Below are positions 25,683-35,586 of a stretch of 64,000 nt of DNA, in pieces (position 1 is the first letter of the stretch; each line of letters starts with the position of its first letter). A program made the translations under genes and the position numbers. The stretch spans positions 930,001 through 994,000 of the forward strand of contig NZ_LT990039.1 of NCBI RefSeq assembly GCF_900312975.1. The letters are read 5' to 3'. The notes beneath the pieces were generated by a model that worked only from the letters and a program-made list of their open reading frames with translations, was not told where the DNA came from and did no database searches. The DNA comes from Massilistercora timonensis. GTDB taxonomy: Bacteria > Bacillota > Clostridia > Lachnospirales > Lachnospiraceae.

Positions 25683-28600
25683 TTACTTAAAAAGGTCATC
25701 TATTATCTTCTGTACTTCTTCCGAATCTATGCTTCCGTTCTTGTCTTCGGTAACAATTAGATTTTTCCCTTCTTCAATACCGTTCTTTTTATACAAAGCC
25801 TTTTTGTCAAGCCATCTCTTCTTGTACTTTGGATCATCCATCATACCACAATGTTCCCAGTACCAGGTAATACCTAAATCCGCATCCTCGATCATGAAGT
25901 CAGGCTTTTTTACATGCCCTTCAACTTCAAAATCGGGTTCATATACATAGGGAATATCATTATAGAATAAGGCATTGGCAATAATTACCTCGGATTTACT
26001 CCTTACCATTTCACCTCTTGCAGTCCTATGGATAAGTTTGTCTTCATAAAATGCTCCGTCATTCTCAACTATTTGAGGCTTATAATCCGGAAAAACATCT
26101 GCAAACAAATCCGTAAACCGCTTTGCAATATCAGAGTGCGATACATAAGAGTACTTCATCAGCTCAATTGGATCCTTATTATACAGAATATAAATCTTAT
26201 TCTTCTGCCTTGTTAGTGCTGTATATAACATTTCCCTTGAAAGGATCCGGCAAGGTTCAGCAATTACAAGTATAACTGTATCAAATTGGCTTCCCTGAGA
26301 TTTATGAACAGTAAGGGCATATGCCAATTCAAGGATGATATCCGAATCTTCCCCGAATTCGTTTGCTGTATAAGAATAACTGTAATCTGTTTGCGATGAG
26401 AATTCTACATTCAAAAAATCATGCTGCTTTCCAAACGCCCCGCAAGCAATTCCAATCTCACCGTTAGCAATATAATTTCTGCCACCATCTGGCCATGCTG
26501 GTCTTCTGTGATTGACAATATTGATTACCTTATCACCATAGATTATTCCTTCTGGTCCAAAAGGTTTAGCAATCTTTTTATACCTATCGCGCTTGGCTAA
26601 TGCAGTTAATTCCTCTCTGTAACGCATATGAACAAGATGGTTGATATTCATCGCCCCCTGAGCATCATTTCTCACAGGAGCAAGCATCTGCCATTTTTCA
26701 GCGTTTTTAGCTATACCACGATTAAAATATGTACCATTTTTCGTGACCACGCCACCAAGAGAAATATCAAATGAATCCTGTTCATCGAATCCGTCAGCAG
26801 CAACAACCTCATTTAATACGCTGAAGATTTCGCTCTCCAGTTCTTCTCTGGTCTCCCACTTTTTGAATGCTATATTCTGCTGCTTTCCAAGTTTAATCTC
26901 ACTGATAATATTTTCATCAGATGGGTTTTCGGTACTTGTATATAACCTTGATAACTCAACGTCCATTCGTTCTGTATCTGATTGCTGTCTTCTGTTTACT
27001 GTTAGTTCTCCATAACAGTTGCACACCTTCGGAAATACTCCAGGATGAAGCTCCATACGTAAAAGTTCCACCAGATCCACAAATGGCCTGCCCGCTCCAA
27101 TGGGTGGAAGCTGATTAGGATCTCCAACAAAAATGATTCTCTCGGCTCCGGTCAACGCACTCATCAAGGCGCCAAACATTTCTTCAGTGAGCATGGAAGA
27201 CTCATCAATGATCACAGTTTTGGGAATTGTTGTTTTTACTGCTTTGCAAGTTCTATATCGCATGCTGCTCCAGTCGAAACCTCCGTTTCGAGCCAAAAAT
27301 TGAGCAACATTCATAGAATCAAATTCATCTGCCAAGTTGCCCATGCTTTCCATTAGGCGAACTGTAGCTTTTCCTGTGGGAGCAAGCAGTAATGCCCCAC
27401 CAGCTCTTATCGAGTCCTCCGTACATAAAGAAGCTAGAACAGTCGTCTTTCCTGTCCCTGCATCTCCGATAAGCACCGATATTCTTGATTCAGCCAATAC
27501 TTTTAAAACCGCTGCCTTCTCTGTTCGTGCTCTTTCCTCATCCTCTGTAAGCTTTGAATCAGAAAATCCTTGACTCTTAAGGAATTTATCAAGAATAGAT
27601 CTCCAATCTGCATTGACGCTTATTTTAGGAGCCCTAAGCCTCCTACTAATACGCTTTTCTATAATTTGATCAAATTCATTCATTCTGACCATCTTATAGT
27701 ATTCAGTTCCGTCCTTCATTTCACGGCGTATTAGTTCGGAACGAAGAAGAGGATCAATAGCGTCCATGATGTCACTCGTTACTGTACACTCCGGTTCCAG
27801 CACAAGTGCTTTAATCCTATCTATCAGCATTGTGCACGGCATAATAGTGTGACCTTCAAGTGCTGCCTTCTCCATCGTGTCAACGGCCATAGCACGCACT
27901 CTTCTCCAGTCATTATCTGAAGTTAGTGCAGAAGGTGCCTCTATCGGATATTTAGATATTATCTCTGGCACAGGAAATATAGCCCTGTCTACTCGCTTAA
28001 CAGAGATAACCAAATCAGCATTCAGCAGCCGTGTTTTTTCGTAAATAATATATGGATTCTCTACAATTTCATTATCTGAGCAAATAATCCCCGCTTTTTC
28101 TCTTGCACTCAAATCAAACAAAGTTGAAGCCTGGAGCAAAGTCAAGGCAAACCTCGACAGAAGCTTAAAAAGACTCTTTCTGTCTGGCTTCATTTTCTTC
28201 CATGCAGCTTGAATAATAGGAGATATACCTTTGCTTAATGATTCATCCAAGTAATTATTGGGCTGATTAAAAATACTATCTATGTACTTCCAAAAATCGC
28301 CTTCATCTTCTTTATATTGGTTTCGGACTTCTTTAGCAATCACTACGCCCAAGGACACACCCAGAGCGCAAAGCATTTCTCCTAATCCTGGGAAAGCACC
28401 TCTATCTTCCCAAACTTCAGCTAATCTTGCATTAAGCCATGCAAGCACATCAGCATAGCCGCCCAAACACTCATTGATTATTCGGAATGATTTGATGCAG
28501 CTTTGAATCACATCAATCATTGCATCATGTGTTATATGTTCTGTCGCAAAAGAGAATTCTTCAAAAGCATCATCCGGGTTAAACACGACGATTGATGAAA

Positions 28601-29375
28601 AATCAAAATCCTCATGTTCCTCTGCATATTCCAACATTCTTTGATATGGAATTATAAAGCCATCTTTATGATCATCCCTTATACTATGGCAGAGCATCGT
28701 TTCCCATGTCATTGAGCGAAGTTTTCCTTGCCCGTTATGGCGATGTTCAACAGCCGGAATTATGTTTGTAATATGCCCCATGCCCAAAACAACCCTTCTG
28801 CTGTCTTCGACAAAAGGAACCTGCTTAGCATAGATTACACACAATGATTTATCGCGTTCAACATCACGATAAAATTCATCAAAAATTGCTCTGTGATTAT
28901 CTGCTTCCTGAACCCACCCCTCTTGATTGTTCTTCATCCACTCAAAAGTTGGCTCTATTGACGGATCATAATCTATTCCGTATATATCTTTTAGGCCAAC
29001 CGTGTTTTTATTACCCGTGACGATTTCTTTTCTCATCCATCTGTATGGTCTTCCCGGAAGAGAAAACGGTGGATACACAACATCTGTTGGCATAAAATGG
29101 CCATGCGTGTTTGGATTATTCTTCTTATACGGATGTATCTGTTCTTTATGCAGCCCGACGGATGACATAAAAGCTGCTCCCTCGCTTATGCAAGGGAGTT
29201 GTTCTTCTGCTCCTGCCATACACTGACCGCAAATAGCACATTCTTTCACATCGTCCTTATTCTCAAATATGTTTTTAAGCCTTAAGCACGACGTGTTATA
29301 TTCAGGTGATGTACATACCGTGCCATCCCAACCATGATCATGCCATGGTACACGAACTGATATATGCTGCGGCAT
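25683..29375 (-). CDS. RecD-like superfamily 1 helicase with C-terminal nuclease motif
   Basis: A 1230-residue protein. The N-terminal half has a CxxC pair (CAICGQC near residue 44) and no fold I recognise. A RecD2/TraA-type helicase core follows: Walker A IGDAGTGKTT near 634, DESSML near 727, VGDPNQLPPIG near 755, and the C-terminal AYALTVHKSQGSQFD motif near 1010. The last 120 residues carry SEVIIANAL, PDFMI and WEHCG (about 1128, 1158, 1172), a PD-(D/E)XK nuclease pattern. GAAGGAGG precedes the start, 21 bases after the Res gene, so it is the last gene of the operon. I infer a DNA-processing defence role; TraA-like mobilisation is unlikely as no relaxase motif is seen. Confidence 0.8.
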   Translation of the reverse strand: MPQHISVRVPWHDHGWDGTVCTSPEYNTSCLRLKNIFENKDDVKECAICGQCMAGAEEQLPCISEGAAFMSSVGLHKEQIHPYKKNNPNTHGHFMPTDVVYPPFSLPGRPYRWMRKEIVTGNKNTVGLKDIYGIDYDPSIEPTFEWMKNNQEGWVQEADNHRAIFDEFYRDVERDKSLCVIYAKQVPFVEDSRRVVLGMGHITNIIPAVEHRHNGQGKLRSMTWETMLCHSIRDDHKDGFIIPYQRMLEYAEEHEDFDFSSIVVFNPDDAFEEFSFATEHITHDAMIDVIQSCIKSFRIINECLGGYADVLAWLNARLAEVWEDRGAFPGLGEMLCALGVSLGVVIAKEVRNQYKEDEGDFWKYIDSIFNQPNNYLDESLSKGISPIIQAAWKKMKPDRKSLFKLLSRFALTLLQASTLFDLSAREKAGIICSDNEIVENPYIIYEKTRLLNADLVISVKRVDRAIFPVPEIISKYPIEAPSALTSDNDWRRVRAMAVDTMEKAALEGHTIMPCTMLIDRIKALVLEPECTVTSDIMDAIDPLLRSELIRREMKDGTEYYKMVRMNEFDQIIEKRISRRLRAPKISVNADWRSILDKFLKSQGFSDSKLTEDEERARTEKAAVLKVLAESRISVLIGDAGTGKTTVLASLCTEDSIRAGGALLLAPTGKATVRLMESMGNLADEFDSMNVAQFLARNGGFDWSSMRYRTCKAVKTTIPKTVIIDESSMLTEEMFGALMSALTGAERIIFVGDPNQLPPIGAGRPFVDLVELLRMELHPGVFPKVCNCYGELTVNRRQQSDTERMDVELSRLYTSTENPSDENIISEIKLGKQQNIAFKKWETREELESEIFSVLNEVVAADGFDEQDSFDISLGGVVTKNGTYFNRGIAKNAEKWQMLAPVRNDAQGAMNINHLVHMRYREELTALAKRDRYKKIAKPFGPEGIIYGDKVINIVNHRRPAWPDGGRNYIANGEIGIACGAFGKQHDFLNVEFSSQTDYSYSYTANEFGEDSDIILELAYALTVHKSQGSQFDTVILVIAEPCRILSREMLYTALTRQKNKIYILYNKDPIELMKYSYVSHSDIAKRFTDLFADVFPDYKPQIVENDGAFYEDKLIHRTARGEMVRSKSEVIIANALFYNDIPYVYEPDFEVEGHVKKPDFMIEDADLGITWYWEHCGMMDDPKYKKRWLDKKALYKKNGIEEGKNLIVTEDKNGSIDSEEVQKIIDDLFK

Positions 29376-29396
29376 AGCATCTACCTCCTTCAGTAC

Positions 29397-32300
29397 TTAT
29401 TTCATAACCTTCTCCATCAGCGACGTATAGCTGTCCACCACATCGTAGACAACATTGCCGTTGGAGATGGCCTTAAAGTGCTCTCGCGCACAATGGATCT
29501 TCGACTCTTCAATCAGCCTCAGCTGCATGGAATTCATAGATCCCTTTGTCTCTGCCACAAAGTAAATATGCTTGACGCTGCCTTCATAGAACGCAATTGC
29601 CCAGTCCGGATTGTAACGGCCAACCGGAGTAGAAATATAGAATCCATCCGGAAGCTTCACATATACAGCGACATCCGTGTTGGTATCCAGATCCGTCGCA
29701 AAGTCGCGCTCATTGGAAGAATCATACACGATATGATCATACAGATGCTTCTTTGCCTTCATCGCATTGACACCCAGCTTGCCCTTGATTGTCGGATCAG
29801 TAAAAATATCCGTACCATACTGCTCATCCAGCACATCATAGGTAATATGCTCTATGATAGCCGTTGCCTTCTGATCATTGATCAGCTGTGCTGCCTTTGT
29901 GATGAATTCCTCCGGATTATCTTTGAACTGATTGAATACATACGGCTGGATTCCCCGCAGTATAGCAATAATCGCCTTACGGGTAAGCCCAGTCTCATCT
30001 ACCAGCTTGCCGATCAGATCATATTTCACGTTGGAGTTGGCAGCCACAGAAACACCATAGCTTCCGGACTCTTCCTTCACAAATGAAGCCCCGGCAATCA
30101 AGTCTTCCTTAGATTTGATGGAATCCATCGCTCCTGTCTCTACTTTGAAATATATCTTCGCGACACGCAGCTTAGAATCCAGCGATGCAATTGACTTCCG
30201 GATCAACTCATCTGTATCAAAATCCACTACATAAACAGACTTGGCATTGATCTTTGACCACAAAGCCTTGAATTCCTTGCTGTTCAGCTTCTCATCGTCC
30301 ACCTGCAGCTCAACATTATTGCTGCGGGCATTCTCCGGCTGCATTGCCTTACTGTCATAGATGGAATCAATAATCTCGATAACGCCTGAAGCAATATCCT
30401 TTGCTTCTTCTGCTATCTTGATTTCTCCGTTCGCCTTATCTTCATAGTACTTATCAGTAAGCTCTCCCAGCTTATTGATATATCCATTTACAATCAGATC
30501 GAAATGGATAGCAGATGCCACATCACTTGTGATCAAGAATTCATTGCCCTGGTCATCCTTAACCAGCTTATCGACAAAGAGATCTCTGGTGACTGCCTTC
30601 GGTCTGTCAGCAACAGCCTCTGCCATTTCAGTCTGCAAGCCTTTCGCAAAGGAATCGTAGCTTTCGCTGGCAATAACGGTAAGTACATTCACATTATGAA
30701 CGTCATTGCCCAGAGCATTGACATCCATACGTTCACCATTCTGGTTGACGCAAAGACGCAGTCCACGACCTACTTCCTGACGCTTACGAACATCGCTGCT
30801 GCTCTGCTTCAATGTGCAGATTTGGAAAACATTCGGATTATCCCATCCTTCACGCAGAGCAGAATGTGAGAAGATGAAACGTACCGGGGACTTCTTCGGA
30901 TCGCGATCCAGAAGCAGTTCTTTATTCTTCATAATCAGCTCGTATGCGCTGACATCATCCGAAGTTGTTTCTTTTCTTCCCACCTTAGAGTTGATCATCT
31001 TACCCTTGCCGTCCACAGAGAAGTATCCGGCATGTGTCTTGCTGGCAGGAATAGATTGCAGATACTTGATATAATCATCTTCTCCCAGAGAAAGCTGCAT
31101 GTTGTTCAGAATATCTTCATACTCTTCCTCAAACATGACAGCATACTTTCCGTTGACCGGCTGGTTTGCTGCATCATATTCGCGGTAGTTTGCCACTTCA
31201 TCGATGAAGAATAACGACAGTACCTTGATTCCCTTATAGAACAGCTGACGCTCACGCTGCAGATGTGACAGGATCGTTTCTCTAATTTGGATCCTGCGAA
31301 GCTGATCCTCATCGACCGCACCGACAACATCTCCGGCATATATCTTAATGCCGTTAATAAACTCTACAGAATCATCACGGCCATCTATATGGCTTACCAA
31401 AAAGCCATTCTTATACTCTTCCAGACCATTGGAATAATCATATAAGTTATCACCCTCCGTAACGATCCTGCTCTTTTTCTTCGGAGCTCCGCTTGCCATC
31501 TTCACTTCAAATTGAAGCGTAGCAGTCGGATTGCCTTTCGACAGGTTGATGCTTTCAAGATACAGGTAGCTGTCTGTTGCAGTACTTCCGGTCTCCGTAA
31601 TACCCTTAACAGCAATCTTTTTTACCAGCCTCTTGTTGTATGCCTCCATTGCATCCAGCCGGTAGACCATGTTATAGATGCTATCGCTCTTATGCGTAGC
31701 CGAATAACGCAGCGTAATCATCGGATTAAACTGCTTCAGGTTTTCCTTTGTCTGCTTACCTTCCACAGACTGAGGTTCATCAATGATCAGGATCGGATTC
31801 GTCTTCGCAATGATATCAATCGGTCTGCGTGACCGGAACTCATCCAGTTTCATGTATATTCTTCTGGCATCTTTTCCCTTAGCATTGAAAGCCTGGGAGT
31901 TGATGATCATTACATTGATGGAGCTGTCCGATGCAAAACGGTCGATCTCAGTCAGCTGAGTGGAGTTGTAAATGAAGAATCGGATCTTCTTTCCGTACTC
32001 TTCCGCAAAATGCTCCTGCGTCATTTCAAATGACTTATACACGCCTTCTCGAATAGCAATACTAGGCACAACAATGATGAACTTGCTCCAGCCATAGGCT
32101 CTGTTCAGTTCGTACATCGTTTTGATATATGTGTATGTTTTTCCAACGCCGGTCTCCATCTCGATAGTGAGATTAAAACCGTTACTTCTACCTTCCAGCT
32201 TATTTGAAGGTGCTATTTGATTTGTTCTCTGTATCTTCTGCAGATGCTCCAGAATCAGCTGATCATTCAACTCAGGAACAATTTTCTGATTGCTCCATCC

Positions 32301-32456
32301 CGTAAAATCCACGTCGTCAGTAAGGCTCTGCTGAATATATCCGGATCCTCTATCCATCATATAGGTCGGAGTCAGATAAGGCTGGCCTGCAAAGACATCT
32401 ACAACAGCCTTTGCTGCATCTGCTTGGAATTTTTGATGCTTATATTGTATTCTCAT
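29397..32456 (-). CDS. Type III restriction enzyme Res-like helicase-nuclease
   Basis: A 1019-residue protein of the type III Res family. ETGVGKTYTYIK near residue 102 is Walker A, IIDEPQSVEG near 222 the DEAD-box counterpart, and QEVGRGLRLCVN near 562 motif VI. Near the C terminus PDWAIAF and ETKGS (about 950-975) form the PD-(D/E)XK nuclease of these enzymes. It would translocate or switch along DNA from unmethylated sites and cut. The gene starts 13 bases after the methyltransferase gene. It is the third-largest protein of a six-gene operon that is larger than a standard type III system. Confidence 0.9.
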   Translation of the reverse strand: MRIQYKHQKFQADAAKAVVDVFAGQPYLTPTYMMDRGSGYIQQSLTDDVDFTGWSNQKIVPELNDQLILEHLQKIQRTNQIAPSNKLEGRSNGFNLTIEMETGVGKTYTYIKTMYELNRAYGWSKFIIVVPSIAIREGVYKSFEMTQEHFAEEYGKKIRFFIYNSTQLTEIDRFASDSSINVMIINSQAFNAKGKDARRIYMKLDEFRSRRPIDIIAKTNPILIIDEPQSVEGKQTKENLKQFNPMITLRYSATHKSDSIYNMVYRLDAMEAYNKRLVKKIAVKGITETGSTATDSYLYLESINLSKGNPTATLQFEVKMASGAPKKKSRIVTEGDNLYDYSNGLEEYKNGFLVSHIDGRDDSVEFINGIKIYAGDVVGAVDEDQLRRIQIRETILSHLQRERQLFYKGIKVLSLFFIDEVANYREYDAANQPVNGKYAVMFEEEYEDILNNMQLSLGEDDYIKYLQSIPASKTHAGYFSVDGKGKMINSKVGRKETTSDDVSAYELIMKNKELLLDRDPKKSPVRFIFSHSALREGWDNPNVFQICTLKQSSSDVRKRQEVGRGLRLCVNQNGERMDVNALGNDVHNVNVLTVIASESYDSFAKGLQTEMAEAVADRPKAVTRDLFVDKLVKDDQGNEFLITSDVASAIHFDLIVNGYINKLGELTDKYYEDKANGEIKIAEEAKDIASGVIEIIDSIYDSKAMQPENARSNNVELQVDDEKLNSKEFKALWSKINAKSVYVVDFDTDELIRKSIASLDSKLRVAKIYFKVETGAMDSIKSKEDLIAGASFVKEESGSYGVSVAANSNVKYDLIGKLVDETGLTRKAIIAILRGIQPYVFNQFKDNPEEFITKAAQLINDQKATAIIEHITYDVLDEQYGTDIFTDPTIKGKLGVNAMKAKKHLYDHIVYDSSNERDFATDLDTNTDVAVYVKLPDGFYISTPVGRYNPDWAIAFYEGSVKHIYFVAETKGSMNSMQLRLIEESKIHCAREHFKAISNGNVVYDVVDSYTSLMEKVMK

Positions 32457-32469
32457 CTTCTGCCACCTC

Positions 32470-34380
32470 CTATATGACCTTCACTCTTGTGTCCGGAGCC
32501 AACATCTTAAATATTTCTCCGACATTTATCTTTGAAGGACTATCTTTAAAACTTCCATCCCGAAATACTGCTCGAAGTGGCTGTCTTTTTGCCACTTCTC
32601 TAATTACAGAATCAGGAATACTCTCGTCAAAGCATGCTATTAAATCTCCATCGTTGTATGTATGGACTGTGCATCCATCTATCTGTTCTGATTTGTATGG
32701 CAACGATAACGGCAATCCCCATTCCAGAAGGCAGCCAAACAAAAGATCTAAATCATTCCGGTCGGTTTTAACATTGGATTCAAGCATTGTCAAAAGTCCT
32801 TGTGTATAATCACCTGCAGCATAATAGACATCATTCATATTGGAATCATCTATCCTAAACACTCTAAATCCAATATCTACTACATTGCCCGAAGTTTCTG
32901 ACACGATCTGCTTACCAGCCTTACGTATACGGTCTTTTCCAACTTCGCAGATATTTATGTATCCGTTTTCTCTAACTTCACTTCCCTCTGCTGTTTCCTC
33001 AGGGAGTTGAACCAAAATAAATTTTCTATTTCCATTATCTTCTGAATTGAGCTGCATAACTGCTTGTGCGGTTGAAGCACTCCCCGAAAAGAAATCCAAT
33101 ACTATGGCTTCCTTATCTTTTCTTACAGCGGTTAAAAGAAGCTGTTTAATAAGCCCAGAAGGTTTTGGGAAATCAAAAGGACGAAATCCGAATAGTCCTC
33201 TTAACTCCGCAGTTCCCTGAGCTGTATTACACTGATCAGAAGTAATTAAGTTTCTGAAAGGGATAGTCCTCTCAACTGGATTCCCCTCATTATCTATATT
33301 TGCGTATCGTTTATTATACACATTCCACTGTCCATTATTTTTCTTGAACTCAATGAAACCGTTCTCAATTCCCCACTGTACTTTCGTCTTGCTCCAAAGA
33401 TAATTCCATCCTTCGGTAGATTTTTCAGTTCCACCACCCGGAAATCTCATTGTTCCATCAGGCATCTCAATCCCATAGTTTAGTGCCTCCGAATAATGCC
33501 CAGCTACTCTGCGTCTATCAAGCTTATCAAGCGCATACTTTCCTCTTTCAGCTTCATATTCATCTGACAAGGAGTAGCTTCCACCATCTGACAGCATTCC
33601 ATCAAAGGTAAACTCGCTTCTCTTTCTGGTATAAATAAGGATATTTTCTGTTACTGTGACAATATCAGTTCCCGTATTCGAACCAGCCGTTGACTGCCAA
33701 ATCATATTAGCTACAAAGTTGCTCGCCCCGAAAATTTCATCACATATCTTTTTAAGGTTATCCAACTCATTGTCGTCTATAGAAATGAATATTACACCGT
33801 CATCTCTGAGAAGATTACGAGCAAGCATAAGCCTTGAATATATCATGCTACACCAATCCGAATGAAACCTTCCATTACTGTCAGTATTTCTAAATAGACG
33901 ATTTCCTTCATCATCGATTAATCCGGTTTCATCTTCATAATCATTCGCGGATTGATGAAAATTATCTCTATATATAAAGTCACTTCCTGTGTTATATGGC
34001 GGATCAATGTAAATAAACTTGATCCTTTTCAGATAGCTTTCCTGAAGTAACTTAAGAGCATCGAGGTTATCCCCCTCAATGTACACGTTCTCGGTTGTAT
34101 CCCAATTGACACTATCTTCAATCACGGGCCTTAAAGTTTTGCGTATAGGCTTATTAGCCTCTATTACAGCTTTCTTTTTACCAACCCAAGTAAACTCATA
34201 GATTTCACTGCCTTCGGTCTCCTGTTCTGAAAGCATCTGACGAAGCAATTCGAAATTCACAGATCTTTCTACTTCCCCAGCATCATTTATAGATTCACTG
34301 ATACAGTTAGGAAAGAGTTTGCAAATCGCTTCAATGTTTTTACTAACTATGTTAGCGGTCTCCATCTTCATCCTATCCAT
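32470..34380 (-). CDS. Type III-type site-specific DNA adenine methyltransferase (Mod)
   Basis: A 636-residue beta-class N6-adenine methyltransferase: the catalytic motif DPPYNTGSDFIY (near residue 124) comes before the SAM-binding motif LDFFSGSASTAQAV (near 430), with a target-recognition region between them. It pairs with the Res-like protein encoded next to it and would protect host DNA. The start at 34380 overlaps the end of the preceding gene (ATGGATAG), so the two are translationally coupled. The recognition sequence cannot be read from the protein. Confidence 0.92.
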   Translation of the reverse strand: MDRMKMETANIVSKNIEAICKLFPNCISESINDAGEVERSVNFELLRQMLSEQETEGSEIYEFTWVGKKKAVIEANKPIRKTLRPVIEDSVNWDTTENVYIEGDNLDALKLLQESYLKRIKFIYIDPPYNTGSDFIYRDNFHQSANDYEDETGLIDDEGNRLFRNTDSNGRFHSDWCSMIYSRLMLARNLLRDDGVIFISIDDNELDNLKKICDEIFGASNFVANMIWQSTAGSNTGTDIVTVTENILIYTRKRSEFTFDGMLSDGGSYSLSDEYEAERGKYALDKLDRRRVAGHYSEALNYGIEMPDGTMRFPGGGTEKSTEGWNYLWSKTKVQWGIENGFIEFKKNNGQWNVYNKRYANIDNEGNPVERTIPFRNLITSDQCNTAQGTAELRGLFGFRPFDFPKPSGLIKQLLLTAVRKDKEAIVLDFFSGSASTAQAVMQLNSEDNGNRKFILVQLPEETAEGSEVRENGYINICEVGKDRIRKAGKQIVSETSGNVVDIGFRVFRIDDSNMNDVYYAAGDYTQGLLTMLESNVKTDRNDLDLLFGCLLEWGLPLSLPYKSEQIDGCTVHTYNDGDLIACFDESIPDSVIREVAKRQPLRAVFRDGSFKDSPSKINVGEIFKMLAPDTRVKVI

Positions 34381-34921
34381 TTTTCTGCATCTCCTTTATT
34401 CTATTGATATAGGCTACAAGATAATCCAAATTACGGATACATCTATCATTAGTTTCAATCTCAACATATCTTTCTCTACGGCCTCTAATATATGGCGTCA
34501 CAACTTTAAACTCATAGTTCCTAAAACGCTGTTTGAACTCCTGATCAATGTGTATTACCCGCCATAAATCTACTGACATGCAATGATGTGCCAAGAAGAC
34601 ATCATGATCCCTGTTTTTTATTGCATTATTCAACTTATCAGGCCTGAACCATAATGGTGCAGTTGGCTGTACTGTTTTTACTAAAGGCCCTGTAACTTCA
34701 ATATAGATGCTTGTGCCTTGAATCAAGAAATCTGCATCGCCTTTTTGATATCCATTTCTGGCTGCACTTCCTGAAATATACTGTGACGACCCAGCCCCTA
34801 ATCCGGATTCTTCACATTTCATTCCGGTAAGTCTTTCAAGATATACTTTTAATCTTTTTTCTCTTTTAGAGGACTCATCCCACGTATCTTGGTAGGCATC
34901 CTTCCAATAATTTTCATCCAT
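34373..34921 (-). CDS. Small PD-(D/E)XK-like protein of the defence operon
   Basis: A 182-residue protein I do not recognise by family. GDADFLIQGTSIYIEVTGP near residue 62-80 has the layout of a PD-(D/E)XK nuclease core: an acidic residue at a strand start, then E-V-T on the next strand in place of the usual E-x-K. A His pair (AHHCMSVDLW) and basic RGRRERY follow. It sits between DUF4391 and the methyltransferase, 4 bases after the former and overlapping the latter by 8. It may be an accessory nuclease or specificity component; the missing Lys argues for caution. Confidence 0.6.
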   Translation of the reverse strand: MDENYWKDAYQDTWDESSKREKRLKVYLERLTGMKCEESGLGAGSSQYISGSAARNGYQKGDADFLIQGTSIYIEVTGPLVKTVQPTAPLWFRPDKLNNAIKNRDHDVFLAHHCMSVDLWRVIHIDQEFKQRFRNYEFKVVTPYIRGRRERYVEIETNDRCIRNLDYLVAYINRIKEMQKNG

Positions 34922-34925
34922 TTAT

Positions 34926-35585
34926 CTATAACGCCTCCAATTCTCTTTTTAGTTTCTTCAGCTCAGTATTCAACTGGACTTGTTTGTTCAATTGTTTTTC
35001 CTTCCGAACCTTCTGCTGCAATACTGTAATCTGCTTTTGCAGCTCCTGTCTTCTGTTATCACGCTCGACAGAGTCTTTCAGACTTTCTTGATTCCCAGCC
35101 TGTAACGCATCACCTGCAATCTGCCGGACATAGTTTTCATAAACCTTATCTACATTCAAACCATCGATCTTCAGTGGAAGCGCTGTCTCATCCATCCAGT
35201 CCGTATGATAATAAGTTCCAACCTTAAAAGCATTGTTCCCTGAGGCAGCGGCTTCTTTATAGGCAGTCCATGCTTGATACTTTCCATCGTATTCCAGCAG
35301 GAAAATGATATGATACGGTATCTCTTTATCGATCTGTCGAAGAACAGATTCATCAAGCTTAGATTCGTTAAGCTTGACCTCAAAAACCTCTATCTCCGTA
35401 ACCACTTCACCTACTGCCAGGTTCATAGTGGTAGCAGCAATCTTATTTCTCCAATAGATCACCTTGATCTGATCTACAAAGAATCTTTTCAGTGTAGGCG
35501 ATACCGTCAGGTTCTCATAGAACTTCTGCTTCGGTATTCGCCGGTTGAACTCCGTGCTTTTCGGTAAACCAATCAATCTCAGCAC
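34926..35585 (-). CDS. DUF4391-domain protein
   Basis: A 219-residue protein recalling DUF4391, a family found beside SNF2-type helicases and type III-like methyltransferases. The first 150 residues are a mixed alpha/beta domain (for example FFVDQIKVIYWRNKI, then YHIIFLLEYDGKYQAW); the C-terminal 55 residues form a charged coiled coil (QELQKQITVLQQKVRKEKQ). The likely start is GTG at 35585, one base after the helicase stop; TTG at 35576 has a better-spaced GAGG. Biochemical role is unknown; it may bridge the helicase and the modification enzyme. Confidence 0.75.
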   Translation of the reverse strand: MLRLIGLPKSTEFNRRIPKQKFYENLTVSPTLKRFFVDQIKVIYWRNKIAATTMNLAVGEVVTEIEVFEVKLNESKLDESVLRQIDKEIPYHIIFLLEYDGKYQAWTAYKEAAASGNNAFKVGTYYHTDWMDETALPLKIDGLNVDKVYENYVRQIAGDALQAGNQESLKDSVERDNRRQELQKQITVLQQKVRKEKQLNKQVQLNTELKKLKRELEAL

Positions 35586-35586
35586 C

